Shown: positions 1-6,597 of the stretch, piece after piece
How positions within the stretch are numbered: the first letter of the stretch is position 1
How the letters are laid out: each line of letters begins with the position of its first letter
DNA from: Chloroflexota bacterium
GTDB taxonomy: Bacteria > Chloroflexota > Ktedonobacteria > Ktedonobacterales > Ktedonobacteraceae
Reading direction: 5' to 3'
DNA: 10,359 bases
Assembly: GCA_027316975.1 (NCBI GenBank)
Contig: DAHVFL010000136.1
Coordinates: 1-10,359, forward strand
Translations under genes and position numbers: made by a program
Notes under the pieces: model-generated
Told to the model about the DNA's origin: nothing
The model's database searches: none
Seen by the model: only the letters and a program-made list of their open reading frames with translations

Positions 1-1
1 C

Positions 2-148
2 CTATATACGAGGACAAAAAGGGCTATAACAAAGGGGAAATATCTATATGCGCTAACGATTACGGAGAAAGAGAGAACACTCGCATGGAGGGAGGAAAAT
101 ATGTGGGAGGATTACGTACAGGAAGGAGTGTACTGTATTGGTAGATAA
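2..148 (+). pseudogene. Possible 3' fragment of an upstream gene (remnant)
   Basis: One plus-strand frame is open from the left edge to a TAA at 146-148. Its last residues, from an internal ATG at 101, read MWEDYVQEGVYCIGR and then stop. The pattern W-(D/E)-x-(F/Y)-hydrophobic-x-x-G-(hydrophobic)3-I-G resembles, from memory, the N-terminal 'W..F...G...IGWD' segment found in some McrB-like and other restriction-associated proteins. In those the chain continues with WDEL, whereas here it ends at once. A purine-rich stretch, GGAGGGAGGA at 87-96, lies 4 bases before the ATG and could act as a ribosome site. This could be a truncated remnant, the end of a gene that begins outside the window, or chance. 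Nothing downstream to 230 continues the similarity in another frame. Confidence 0.22.
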
Positions 149-230
149 GCGGCGCAAGAAATGCTTATACTATGTGAGACTCTTCGAGGGTTGTATATCC
201 GAAAGTGAGATAAAAGTTGAATGTCTTATT

Positions 231-986
231 CTATCGCTGTTGTCTAAAAAACATGCCTTTCATAATCTCAACATGAATATCGTACTTTCGTCCAGCCTTA
301 GATGCGTCAACTATTTCACATACTATTCCTGCCGTTCTTTGCGTGCTAACTACAATCCTTCGTAACCATTTTAATGATACTGAGTTGGGAACTAGCACTT
401 CAGCCTGCTTCTGCCGTCTTGCATCTCCTACACCGGTTCGCCTATTGTTAATAACATTCCAATTTAGCTGATCAAGGAAATATTGATCAGCGTAGAAATT
501 TGAAAGATGATCACTTGTTCCATGAGGACCACTTGGAATATATTTCCTGATACATTGACCAGAAAAGACAGAAGCAGGTTCTATTAAAACGTATTCTCCT
601 CCATTCCTTGTGAGTAGCTGATTACTTGCATTACCATCGGTAAAAAGTACTCCAGGCTCCCTCAATATGCTTTTACGGTCAAATTCAAAAATTAAGATAG
701 CTTCCATTAAGCCTGATTCATCTTCACTACGAAGCATTGAAGTTCGTGTCGCAAAATAAAATGGTACAAAATCATGCAAAGTCAAATTTTGTTTTGACTC
801 CTTACTATGGATAAAAATACGCTCCCGCAGATATTGTACATGTTCATTAGCAATAGATGTCATAGTAATTGCTCTTTCCCAAATCTTTCTTTTTGAATAA
901 AGAGCTTCTTCCTGTAGTATGCTTCTCAAATTCTTGATATGTGTCATATGATAGACATTGCCATTTAGATAATCTGATTTATACAT
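231..986 (-). CDS. darT: DarT-family DNA ADP-ribosyltransferase toxin (DUF4433), copy 1
   Basis: The 251-residue product matches the DarT family, toxins that use NAD+ to attach ADP-ribose to bases of single-stranded DNA and so block replication. Visible family features are YHMTHIKNL at 12-20 (NAD-binding His), LRERIF at 53-58, VPFYFATR at 74-81, FTDGNAS at 115-121 and AEVLVP at 195-200, where E196 sits at the expected catalytic glutamate position. The length is normal to slightly long and no frameshift is seen, so it looks intact. The ATG at 986-984 is preceded by AAGGAGA at 996-1002 with 9 bases of spacing. It lies 191 bases downstream of a paralogue on the same strand and shares a locus with a divergent macrodomain antitoxin gene. 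Which base is modified (T or G) cannot be read from the sequence. The family call is firm; activity is inferred. Confidence 0.9.
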   Translation of the reverse strand: MYKSDYLNGNVYHMTHIKNLRSILQEEALYSKRKIWERAITMTSIANEHVQYLRERIFIHSKESKQNLTLHDFVPFYFATRTSMLRSEDESGLMEAILIFEFDRKSILREPGVLFTDGNASNQLLTRNGGEYVLIEPASVFSGQCIRKYIPSGPHGTSDHLSNFYADQYFLDQLNWNVINNRRTGVGDARRQKQAEVLVPNSVSLKWLRRIVVSTQRTAGIVCEIVDASKAGRKYDIHVEIMKGMFFRQQR

Positions 987-1018
987 GAAACATAATCTCC
1001 TTGACCGAATTTGTATTT

Positions 1019-1024
1019 ATTATA
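1019..1024 (-). promoter_or_regulatory. Probable -10 element for the first darT copy
   Basis: The minus strand reads TATAAT here, a perfect -10 hexamer. It would place transcription start about 26 bases before the ATG at 986, upstream of the ribosome site at 996-1002. No good -35 hexamer is seen at 16-18 bases. The surrounding 987-1177 region is very AT-rich, so a chance match is possible. If real, the two toxin genes can be transcribed separately. Confidence 0.35.
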
Positions 1025-1177
1025 AATTATTAGTTAATTCATACATATACATTTATCACTACCAATTTTGCTATAAAACATATATAAATAAGGATAAGCA
1101 ATTAATAGTTTATGGTGACAAATTGGTTGATTTGGTTTTCGGCATACTTATCCTGTTGATTAAAGTCATTCTAATAT

Positions 1178-1915
1178 TTAGAAATACAGCTCTGACCTTA
1201 ATTTAGCAGTGGGAATACGTCCCGTAAGTCCACATTCCTCTATTTTCGCATTAACCGCTTGTACCATTACCTGGACACTGACATAGATACCCTGAACTCG
1301 TCCTAATGGAACAACATCAGGGACGAGTACTTCTGCATGTTTTATACGCTTCTTTTCGTCTTCGTTAAACCAGCGATTATTGATAATGTCCCAATTTAGA
1401 TCAACAAGAAATTGGGGATCGGAATAGAAATTAGAGCAATTTGCATTAGTGCCATAGGGAATCCCTGTAGTATATTTACGGTTACAGGAAGGGTTTGAAC
1501 TTGTTGCAGGAGTTATCAGAACTTTTTCTGAGCTATATTTCGCAAGTTGTTGATTACTTGCATTACCATCAGTAAAAAGGACACCAGGATCTTTCAAAAT
1601 AGTACGGCTAACTTCAAAAAAGATTATTTTATCCTGGATATCATTCATGTACTGCACATAGAGCATTGGAGTAAGTGTAGCAAAATAGAAGGGAACGTAA
1701 CTGTGCAAGGGTCTATTTCTTCGCTCGGAATTGGTGCGAACATAAACACGATCGCGTAAACTTTGCACATCTTCAAATGCAATCGAGCGATAATTAATAT
1801 CCTCATCAATTACCTTCAGCTTAGATAGAAGCGCGCGTCTACGAAAAATATTCGCCAGGTTATCAATATGCACCATATGATAAATAGAGCCATCCAGGTA
1901 ATTAATACCCGCCAT
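1178..1915 (-). CDS. darT: DarT-family DNA ADP-ribosyltransferase toxin (DUF4433), copy 2
   Basis: The 245-residue product is a paralogue of the neighbouring toxin. Over the first 86 residues, aligned without gaps, about 40 positions are identical. It keeps the family marks: YHMVHIDNL at 12-20, LRDRVY at 53-58, VPFYFATLTPML at 74-85, FTDGNAS at 114-120, NRKYTTG at 145-151 and AEVLVP at 194-199, with E195 at the catalytic position. The C-terminal 40 residues differ most from the first copy. It is expected to ADP-ribosylate single-stranded DNA from NAD+ in the cytoplasm. The ATG at 1915-1913 has only a weak ribosome site (GGTGA a few bases upstream). It is divergent from the macrodomain gene with 227 bases between start codons. 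It appears full length, with no obvious lesion. Confidence 0.9.
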   Translation of the reverse strand: MAGINYLDGSIYHMVHIDNLANIFRRRALLSKLKVIDEDINYRSIAFEDVQSLRDRVYVRTNSERRNRPLHSYVPFYFATLTPMLYVQYMNDIQDKIIFFEVSRTILKDPGVLFTDGNASNQQLAKYSSEKVLITPATSSNPSCNRKYTTGIPYGTNANCSNFYSDPQFLVDLNWDIINNRWFNEDEKKRIKHAEVLVPDVVPLGRVQGIYVSVQVMVQAVNAKIEECGLTGRIPTAKLRSELYF

Positions 1916-1942
1916 TCTTCACCATCCCGATAGATTCTTTTT

Positions 1943-1948
1943 ATTGTA
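1943..1948 (-). promoter_or_regulatory. Weak -10 candidate for the second darT copy
   Basis: The minus strand reads TACAAT here, five of six to the consensus. It would start transcription roughly 20 bases before the ATG at 1915. No convincing -35 hexamer was found. Confidence 0.22.
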
Positions 1949-2053
1949 ATGGCAAGAATACATGAAACTTCATCAAATAACAATAAAAATGGGCCTTAAA
2001 TCCAATTCATTAGCATTTTCCGTTTCTCAATATGGGAAAGTAGTAATCGCACA

Positions 2054-2082
2054 TTGTATTTGTCTCAAGCCAATGGTACACT
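2054..2082 (+). promoter_or_regulatory. Candidate promoter of the macrodomain antitoxin gene
   Basis: TTGTAT at 2054-2059 and TACACT at 2077-2082 are separated by exactly 17 bases, and the -10 is preceded by TGG, giving an extended -10. Transcription would begin near 2089, about 54 bases before the ATG at 2143. It lies in the divergent intergenic region shared with the toxin gene, so toxin and antitoxin would have separate promoters. Confidence 0.35.
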
Positions 2083-2142
2083 TACAAAGATGGGACAAAT
2101 TTACTAACTTAACAGAACGCTGTAATGTAAAGGGAAAAGATC

Positions 2143-2997
2143 ATGGCACAGATACAGTATCTTAAAGGCGACATCTTCGATTCAAAAGCGCAGGTTATCG
2201 TCAATACTGTGAACTGCCAGGGAGTGATGGGGAAGGGGCTTGCATTAGCCTTCAAAGAGAGATTCCCCGATATGTTTACCGTCTATCAACAAGATTGTAA
2301 GGCAGGCAAGCTTCACATAGGCAGACCTACGATTTATACAAAAAGCACCCCCTGGATTCTTAATTTCCCCACTAAAAACTATTGGCGCTATCCATCTAAA
2401 TTGGAATATCTTGAAAAGGGGTTAGAGTTTTTAATAGCTCACTATAAAAAAGTAGGAATTACTAGTATTGCATTCCCCAAACTTGGAGCGCAAAACGGCA
2501 AACTCTCCTGGGACGAAGTTGGTCCTTTGATGGCAAAATATTTGAGCCAACTGAATATCGATGTTTACATTTACATCGCTGAGGGTGATAGAGAATATCA
2601 GTATGATCCGAAGCTGGTTAATCAAATCAAAGAGCGTGCCTGGAAAGATTTTAGCGAGATTGCGTTATCAATAGACCGTCTTCGCAAAGAAATTGCCCTT
2701 GGTCTGGCTGATGCAAAAAAGATTGCCAAACAACGTGAAACAAAGGAATTTACAACTCAGGCCGATATTGACAGCATTGATAAACTAGCCAAAATTTCGT
2801 TAAAAAGAATCAAGGTATACATTAACCAACAACTACTTGTAAATACTGAACTGCCAGGATTGCCAGGTAAAAATAATCCTGGTACCAGAACAAGTAAAAG
2901 GCCCATCAAAACAGCTAATCGAACGAAAAAAAAATCAGACATAGAGCTAGCAACTCACAAGGAATTGGTTCTGCTTAAGATGGATTTGGCTATTTAA
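2143..2997 (+). CDS. darG: DarG-like macrodomain antitoxin (DNA ADP-ribosyl glycohydrolase)
   Basis: Residues 1 to about 155 form a macrodomain of the DarG type, which removes ADP-ribose from DNA and so reverses DarT action. Diagnostic segments are YLKGDIFDS at 6-14, IVNTVNCQGVMGKGLA at 19-34 (ADP-ribose binding), NFPTKNYWR at 74-82, where K78 matches the catalytic lysine of studied DarG proteins, and FPKLGAQNGKLSW at 111-123. The remaining 130 residues are charged and helix-prone, with a Pro/Gly/Lys-rich linker around 238-265, and I do not recognise them. In longer DarG proteins the C-terminal part binds DarT, so a toxin-neutralising role is plausible but inferred. The ATG is preceded by AAGGGA at 2130-2135 with 7 bases of spacing. 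The gene is divergent from two toxin genes instead of following one in an operon. The macrodomain call is firm; the pairing rests on context. Confidence 0.88.
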   Translation: MAQIQYLKGDIFDSKAQVIVNTVNCQGVMGKGLALAFKERFPDMFTVYQQDCKAGKLHIGRPTIYTKSTPWILNFPTKNYWRYPSKLEYLEKGLEFLIAHYKKVGITSIAFPKLGAQNGKLSWDEVGPLMAKYLSQLNIDVYIYIAEGDREYQYDPKLVNQIKERAWKDFSEIALSIDRLRKEIALGLADAKKIAKQRETKEFTTQADIDSIDKLAKISLKRIKVYINQQLLVNTELPGLPGKNNPGTRTSKRPIKTANRTKKKSDIELATHKELVLLKMDLAI

Positions 2998-3022
2998 CAA
3001 CAGCTTCTCTATCACAACTACC

Positions 3023-3038
3023 AGGAGCCACACACTTG
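3023..3038 (+). promoter_or_regulatory. Ribosome site fixing a TTG start
   Basis: AGGAG at 3023-3027 lies 8 bases before TTG at 3036-3038. No ATG or GTG occurs nearby in frame before the conserved RHGE motif, so TTG is the likely start of the phosphatase gene. Confidence 0.6.
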
Positions 3039-3680
3039 CCCACAACCCGCCTCTACATCGTGCGTCACGGCGAAACGCTCGCCAACCGCGAATATCGCTT
3101 TATCGGCTCGCGTGACGACCCGTTAAGCGAACACGGGCAAATGCAGGCCGCGCAAGTGGCGGAAGCGCTGGCAGTCTTTCCCATCGCCGCTGTCTATAGC
3201 AGCGCGCTACAGCGCACATACTCCACAGCCGTACCCATTGCCGAACGTCACAACCTCTCCGTTCAGAAATTTGACGCGCTTCGGGAAGGCAGTTTCGGTA
3301 TATGGGAGGGCATGAGCCGCGCTGAAATACTGGAGCGCAGTCCAGAAGATGCCCGGCATTTTTACGAGTGGGAGCGTGACGCAACTCTCGCGCCGCCCGG
3401 CGGTGAAAGCATGATAGCAATGCAACAGCGCGTCTGCTCCGGTGTAGAGCAACTCGCCCTGGCGCATCCCGATCAAAGTATTGTACTGGTTTCGCACGTC
3501 GGGCCGATCAAAACACTAATGTGTGCCGCGTTGGGCGTACCAATCGGTACGTCGCCGCGAATCTTCCTCGATCTCGCCACTATCTCCGTCGTAGACTGGC
3601 GCGATATGGCGCATACGACCGTGCGCCTGTTCAACAGTCACGCGCATCCTGGCTGGCAGCAGGCGCGTTGGATGCGCTGA
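3036..3680 (+). CDS. Histidine phosphatase family protein (phosphoglycerate mutase-like)
   Basis: The 214-residue cytosolic protein belongs to the histidine phosphatase (phosphoglycerate mutase-like) superfamily, whose members transfer phosphate through a phosphohistidine. The N-terminal LYIVRHGET gives the catalytic RHG with H11. SSALQRT at 55-61 supplies an Arg of the phosphate pocket, REGSFGIWEG at 83-92 holds the usual acid E84, and VSHVGPIK at 152-159 carries the second catalytic histidine, H154. The length fits the CobC/GpmB-like group of phosphatases, but the substrate cannot be deduced and no cobalamin genes are nearby. The gene begins just after the AT-rich toxin locus and has the GC-rich codon use of the downstream genes. 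A reductase-like gene follows 50 bases later on the same strand and may be co-transcribed. Confidence 0.88.
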   Translation: MPTTRLYIVRHGETLANREYRFIGSRDDPLSEHGQMQAAQVAEALAVFPIAAVYSSALQRTYSTAVPIAERHNLSVQKFDALREGSFGIWEGMSRAEILERSPEDARHFYEWERDATLAPPGGESMIAMQQRVCSGVEQLALAHPDQSIVLVSHVGPIKTLMCAALGVPIGTSPRIFLDLATISVVDWRDMAHTTVRLFNSHAHPGWQQARWMR

Positions 3681-3730
3681 TCGTTGTGCGAAATCTATCA
3701 GCCGTTTAATAGAAAGTACATGAACGCTGT

Positions 3731-4486
3731 ATGCAAGAACGATTCGTAGCCCTCGTGACAGGAGGCTCCCGTGGTATTGGAGCTGAAACGGCGCTGGCCC
3801 TCGCTGAACATGGATATGATGTCGTACTCACGTATCGCAACAAGGCCGCTCGCGCTCAAGAGGTGGTCGCTGCTATCACCCGACAGGGCAAAGAAGCCCT
3901 TGCACTCTGCTGTGACATCACACAGGCAGACGAGGTGGCGCGCCTTTTTCAGCAGGTAAGCCTGTGGAGAGCGCACCTGGATATCCTCGTGCTGAACGCT
4001 TCCGACGGGATGGAGCGAGACCTGGTAGCAGCCGACCCGGACTATCCGATGCATATTAACCGGGATGCTCAGCTTGCGCTGGTCAAAGCAGCTTTGCCGC
4101 TGGTGCGTCCCGGCGGCGTAATCGTTTTTGTGACGAGCCATTGGGCGCATCTCTACGGCAAGATGCAGCAGTTGCCAGCCTACGAACCTGTTGCTGAGAG
4201 CAAATACGCCGGTGAGCAGGCTTTGCGGGCGCTTCAACCTGATTTCGACGCACATGGTGTGCGCCTGCTTGTGGTAACAGGGGACCTCGTCGAGGGTACC
4301 ATCACGCCCAGATTGTTGGAGCGGAGCGCGCCCGGGCTGATTGAACGGCGTCGCACAACTCAGGGAGCGCTCCCTACTGCTCGCGATATGGGGCGCGAGA
4401 TCGCGCAGGCAGCGCTCAACCCCGCCCTCGCCAGTGGCGCTACGATTGTTATTGGGGCCGCGCTCGAATCGATGCTCGCGCCGTGA
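3731..4486 (+). CDS. SDR-family protein (PRK07806-like) lacking the catalytic Tyr
   Basis: The 251-residue protein has a Rossmann fold of the short-chain dehydrogenase/reductase family. TGGSRGIG at 10-17 is the NAD(P)-binding loop, D62 in CDIT contacts the adenine in relatives, LNAS at 88-91 takes the place of NNAG, and VTSH at 134-137 supplies the active-site Ser136. The usual YxxxK is absent: the segment reads YEPVAESK at 151-158, so K158 is present but the residue four before it is V154. The nearest tyrosine, Y151, is seven before the lysine. From memory, the same YEPVA-x-SK pattern with a conserved GD-x-(V/I)-EGT segment (here GDLVEGT, 184-190) marks the PRK07806-like subfamily, so this is probably a family trait and not a lesion. 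Substrate unknown. The ATG at 3731 lacks a clear ribosome site, which suggests translation linked to the phosphatase gene 50 bases upstream. Confidence 0.85.
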   Translation: MQERFVALVTGGSRGIGAETALALAEHGYDVVLTYRNKAARAQEVVAAITRQGKEALALCCDITQADEVARLFQQVSLWRAHLDILVLNASDGMERDLVAADPDYPMHINRDAQLALVKAALPLVRPGGVIVFVTSHWAHLYGKMQQLPAYEPVAESKYAGEQALRALQPDFDAHGVRLLVVTGDLVEGTITPRLLERSAPGLIERRRTTQGALPTARDMGREIAQAALNPALASGATIVIGAALESMLAP

Positions 4487-4622
4487 CAGTAGTACTAATG
4501 CCACGCATACGCAACCTGCAATCGACTCCATCGTACATACAAGTAGATGCTATAGCGGAATAGGCTTTGTTCCCATCAATCCGCCACTACACCAGTAAAT
4601 ACAAGAGTCAGGATAGATTGTT

Positions 4623-6533
4623 GTGGTTCGTTGTCTCAATCCACACGCAGCCGGGGGGCACGAGAATCCCGCTTCCGCGAAAAGTTGCCAGCGCTGCGAT
4701 TACCTTGTACAGGGAGCGCGTCTGGGCGACTATGAAATCGTCTCATTTCTGGGAGCGGGCACCTACGGGCATGTCTACAAAGTGCGCGAACCAGCGCCGC
4801 TCAGCCGCATCCTCGCCCTGAAAGTGTTGCGCAACGACCAGTTCAATGAGAAGTCCCGCCAGAGTTTTTTCGCCGAGGCGCGGCGCATCGCCAATATGCA
4901 GCACCCGAACATCTTACCCATCTACAACTTCGGACAGCTCGACGATGGCCGTCCCTTTATGGTGATGGAATTTGCGCCAAAGACCATTCTTGACCTGTTT
5001 CGCAAAGACGACGGCAGCCGGCGACTGGCTTATGCCGAAGAACTGGTGCCGTATGTGCAACAGGCGGCCTCCGCGCTCTATTATGTGCATGAAAAAGGGC
5101 TGATACACCAGGACATCAAACCCGGTAATCTGTTGATCGGGCGCAGGGGACAAATCCTGCTCTCGGACTTCGGCGCGACCTTCGATCTTGGTATGCAAAC
5201 GCACGCCTCGCTGGGCGAGGTAACAGGAACCGCTTTTTACATGCCGCCTGAGCAGTGGCAGGGCAACCCCCGGCGCGACTCCGACCAGTACGCGCTGGCG
5301 GTGTGCTTCTACGAACTACTGGCTGGTCGCCCGCCTTTTGTCTATAAGCAAATCGAACAGGTTTGGAATGCCCATGTGCGCCTGCAACCGCCGCCGCCCC
5401 AGCAATGGAACCCGCGCATTCCCGTCGAGGCCAGCGCCGCCATCATGCGCGCCCTGGCGAAAGACTACCACCAGCGCTATCGCACCGTGGTCGAGTTTTC
5501 CGAGAAATTCGCCAGCGCTATTGAAACAGCCCGCCAGCGTTACGTGTGCCAGCGCTGTAAAAACCAGAATCGCACCGGTGCGCAGCGTTGCAGTACCTGT
5601 GGCGCTGACTATGATGATCGCCTCTGCCTGTATTGCGATACGCCCGTGCGCTTCGGACAACGCTGCTGCTCCAATTGTGGTCGCCTGACCATCCCGCCAT
5701 TGATGGTCGCCCATAGCCCGCTCTCCGGCGTCAGTGTGCGCAAGGACCGCTACTTCATCAAACATGTGCTGAAACAAAGCGACGAAACGATGGTGACAAC
5801 CATGCTCGCCATCGATACGCGCGCTGCTGAAAAGCGCGTCATCATCAAACGCTGGCAATGCGCGGATTACCCTATCGAACGCCGCCGCAAAGAGATTGTA
5901 TATTACGAGAAAGCGACTGAGGCCCTGGCAAAATTTCGCCATCCCCTCGTACCCGGCATCCTGGACCGCTTCGCGGAAGGCAAACACTATTACCTGGTAG
6001 AAGATTACATCGACGGCGAGAACATGCAAGACCTGCTGCAAAAGCTGCTCAAGCCGCTATCTGAACGCGAAGTTATTGGCTATATGAACAACATACTCAA
6101 TATTTTGATGGCGATGGAGCAGCAGCGCCCGCCACTGCGCCACATCGATATTTCACCCGCCAATATCATTATCGAAAGCGCGCGCGGGCGAGCCATGCTC
6201 GTCGGCCTCCAGATCGCGCCGCCACGGCCGGAACCGCGTCCCGGTCTGGCAAAGCACCTCACCACGCGCAAAATCGAGGTCTCTGCCTACACACCCGTAA
6301 AGGACGTGCCTTTTGACCATCGCACCAGCATCTACATGCTGGTCGCCAGTATGCACCAGGCCCTGACCAACTACGCGCCGCCGCACTATCCCGTCTTCCC
6401 CCCGGCGCGCCAGTTGAACCCCCTCATTTCACCCGAACTCGAAGATATCCTGAACCGCGCCCTGCAGGAAGATCGCCATATGAGGTATCAGAATTATGCT
6501 GAGATGAGGCGCGATGTGCAAAAGTTGTTATAA
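4623..6533 (+). CDS. Ser/Thr protein kinase with zinc ribbons and a second degenerate kinase domain
   Basis: The 636-residue protein has no membrane segment and is probably cytosolic. Residues 4-25 hold a degenerate zinc-ribbon-like piece (C4, C22, C25). Residues 36-300 form a Hanks-type kinase: GAGTYGHV loop at 44-51, K67 in ALKVL, E85, HQDIKPGN at 162-169 (catalytic D164), DFG at 182-184 and PPE at 208-210. HQD replaces HRD, yet all catalytic residues are present. Residues 309-352 contain a double zinc ribbon (CxxC at 309/312, 323/326 and 335/338, then C349/C352). Residues 376-636 resemble a second kinase fold with K409 and HIDISPAN at 507-514, but VGL at 527-529 replaces DFG, so it is probably a pseudokinase. 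The GTG start is supported by AGGAT at 4610-4614 with 8 bases of spacing. The gene ends 6 bases before a strong palindromic terminator. Targets are unknown. Confidence 0.9.
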   Translation: MVRCLNPHAAGGHENPASAKSCQRCDYLVQGARLGDYEIVSFLGAGTYGHVYKVREPAPLSRILALKVLRNDQFNEKSRQSFFAEARRIANMQHPNILPIYNFGQLDDGRPFMVMEFAPKTILDLFRKDDGSRRLAYAEELVPYVQQAASALYYVHEKGLIHQDIKPGNLLIGRRGQILLSDFGATFDLGMQTHASLGEVTGTAFYMPPEQWQGNPRRDSDQYALAVCFYELLAGRPPFVYKQIEQVWNAHVRLQPPPPQQWNPRIPVEASAAIMRALAKDYHQRYRTVVEFSEKFASAIETARQRYVCQRCKNQNRTGAQRCSTCGADYDDRLCLYCDTPVRFGQRCCSNCGRLTIPPLMVAHSPLSGVSVRKDRYFIKHVLKQSDETMVTTMLAIDTRAAEKRVIIKRWQCADYPIERRRKEIVYYEKATEALAKFRHPLVPGILDRFAEGKHYYLVEDYIDGENMQDLLQKLLKPLSEREVIGYMNNILNILMAMEQQRPPLRHIDISPANIIIESARGRAMLVGLQIAPPRPEPRPGLAKHLTTRKIEVSAYTPVKDVPFDHRTSIYMLVASMHQALTNYAPPHYPVFPPARQLNPLISPELEDILNRALQEDRHMRYQNYAEMRRDVQKLL

Positions 6534-6539
6534 AGATAA

Positions 6540-6597
6540 AAAACAAAAATTGGAAAAATGCCTGGCAATTGCCAGGCATTTTTCCAATTTTTGTTTT
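6540..6597. terminator. Perfect 58-bp palindrome, bidirectional terminator
   Basis: Every base from 6540 to 6568 pairs with its mirror position from 6569 to 6597, giving 29-base arms with no mismatch. The core is GCCTGGCAATTGCCAGGC, flanked by A-rich then T-rich tracts, so each strand ends in a U-rich run. It lies 6 bases after the kinase stop and overlaps the first two plus-strand positions of the citrate synthase stop codon (6596-6598). The position between convergent genes fits transcription termination in both directions. Confidence 0.85.

Noticed and set aside
138..365. Plus-strand 75-codon open frame with a TTG start
   Set aside because: It overlaps the 3' end of the first toxin gene on the other strand, has no recognisable similarity, and does not continue the remnant at 2-148.
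1092..1154. AGGATAAG and CTTATCCT 8-base inverted pair between the toxin genes
   Set aside because: The loop is nearly 50 bases of AT-rich sequence, so a stable hairpin is unlikely and chance explains the match.
1962..2165. 67-codon plus-strand open frame before the macrodomain gene
   Set aside because: It lacks a ribosome site, fills the divergent promoter region, overlaps the macrodomain start out of frame, and resembles no family.
2854..2882. CCAGGATT and AATCCTGG inverted repeat
   Set aside because: It lies inside the macrodomain coding sequence in a Pro/Gly-rich linker and has no U-run, so it is not treated as a terminator.
3698..4531. 277-codon minus-strand open frame
   Set aside because: It is the antisense shadow of the SDR-like gene, which has clear family motifs in the plus frame.
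5316..6041. 241-codon minus-strand open frame
   Set aside because: It is opposite the zinc-ribbon and pseudokinase part of the kinase gene, and the composition-driven translation shows no domain.
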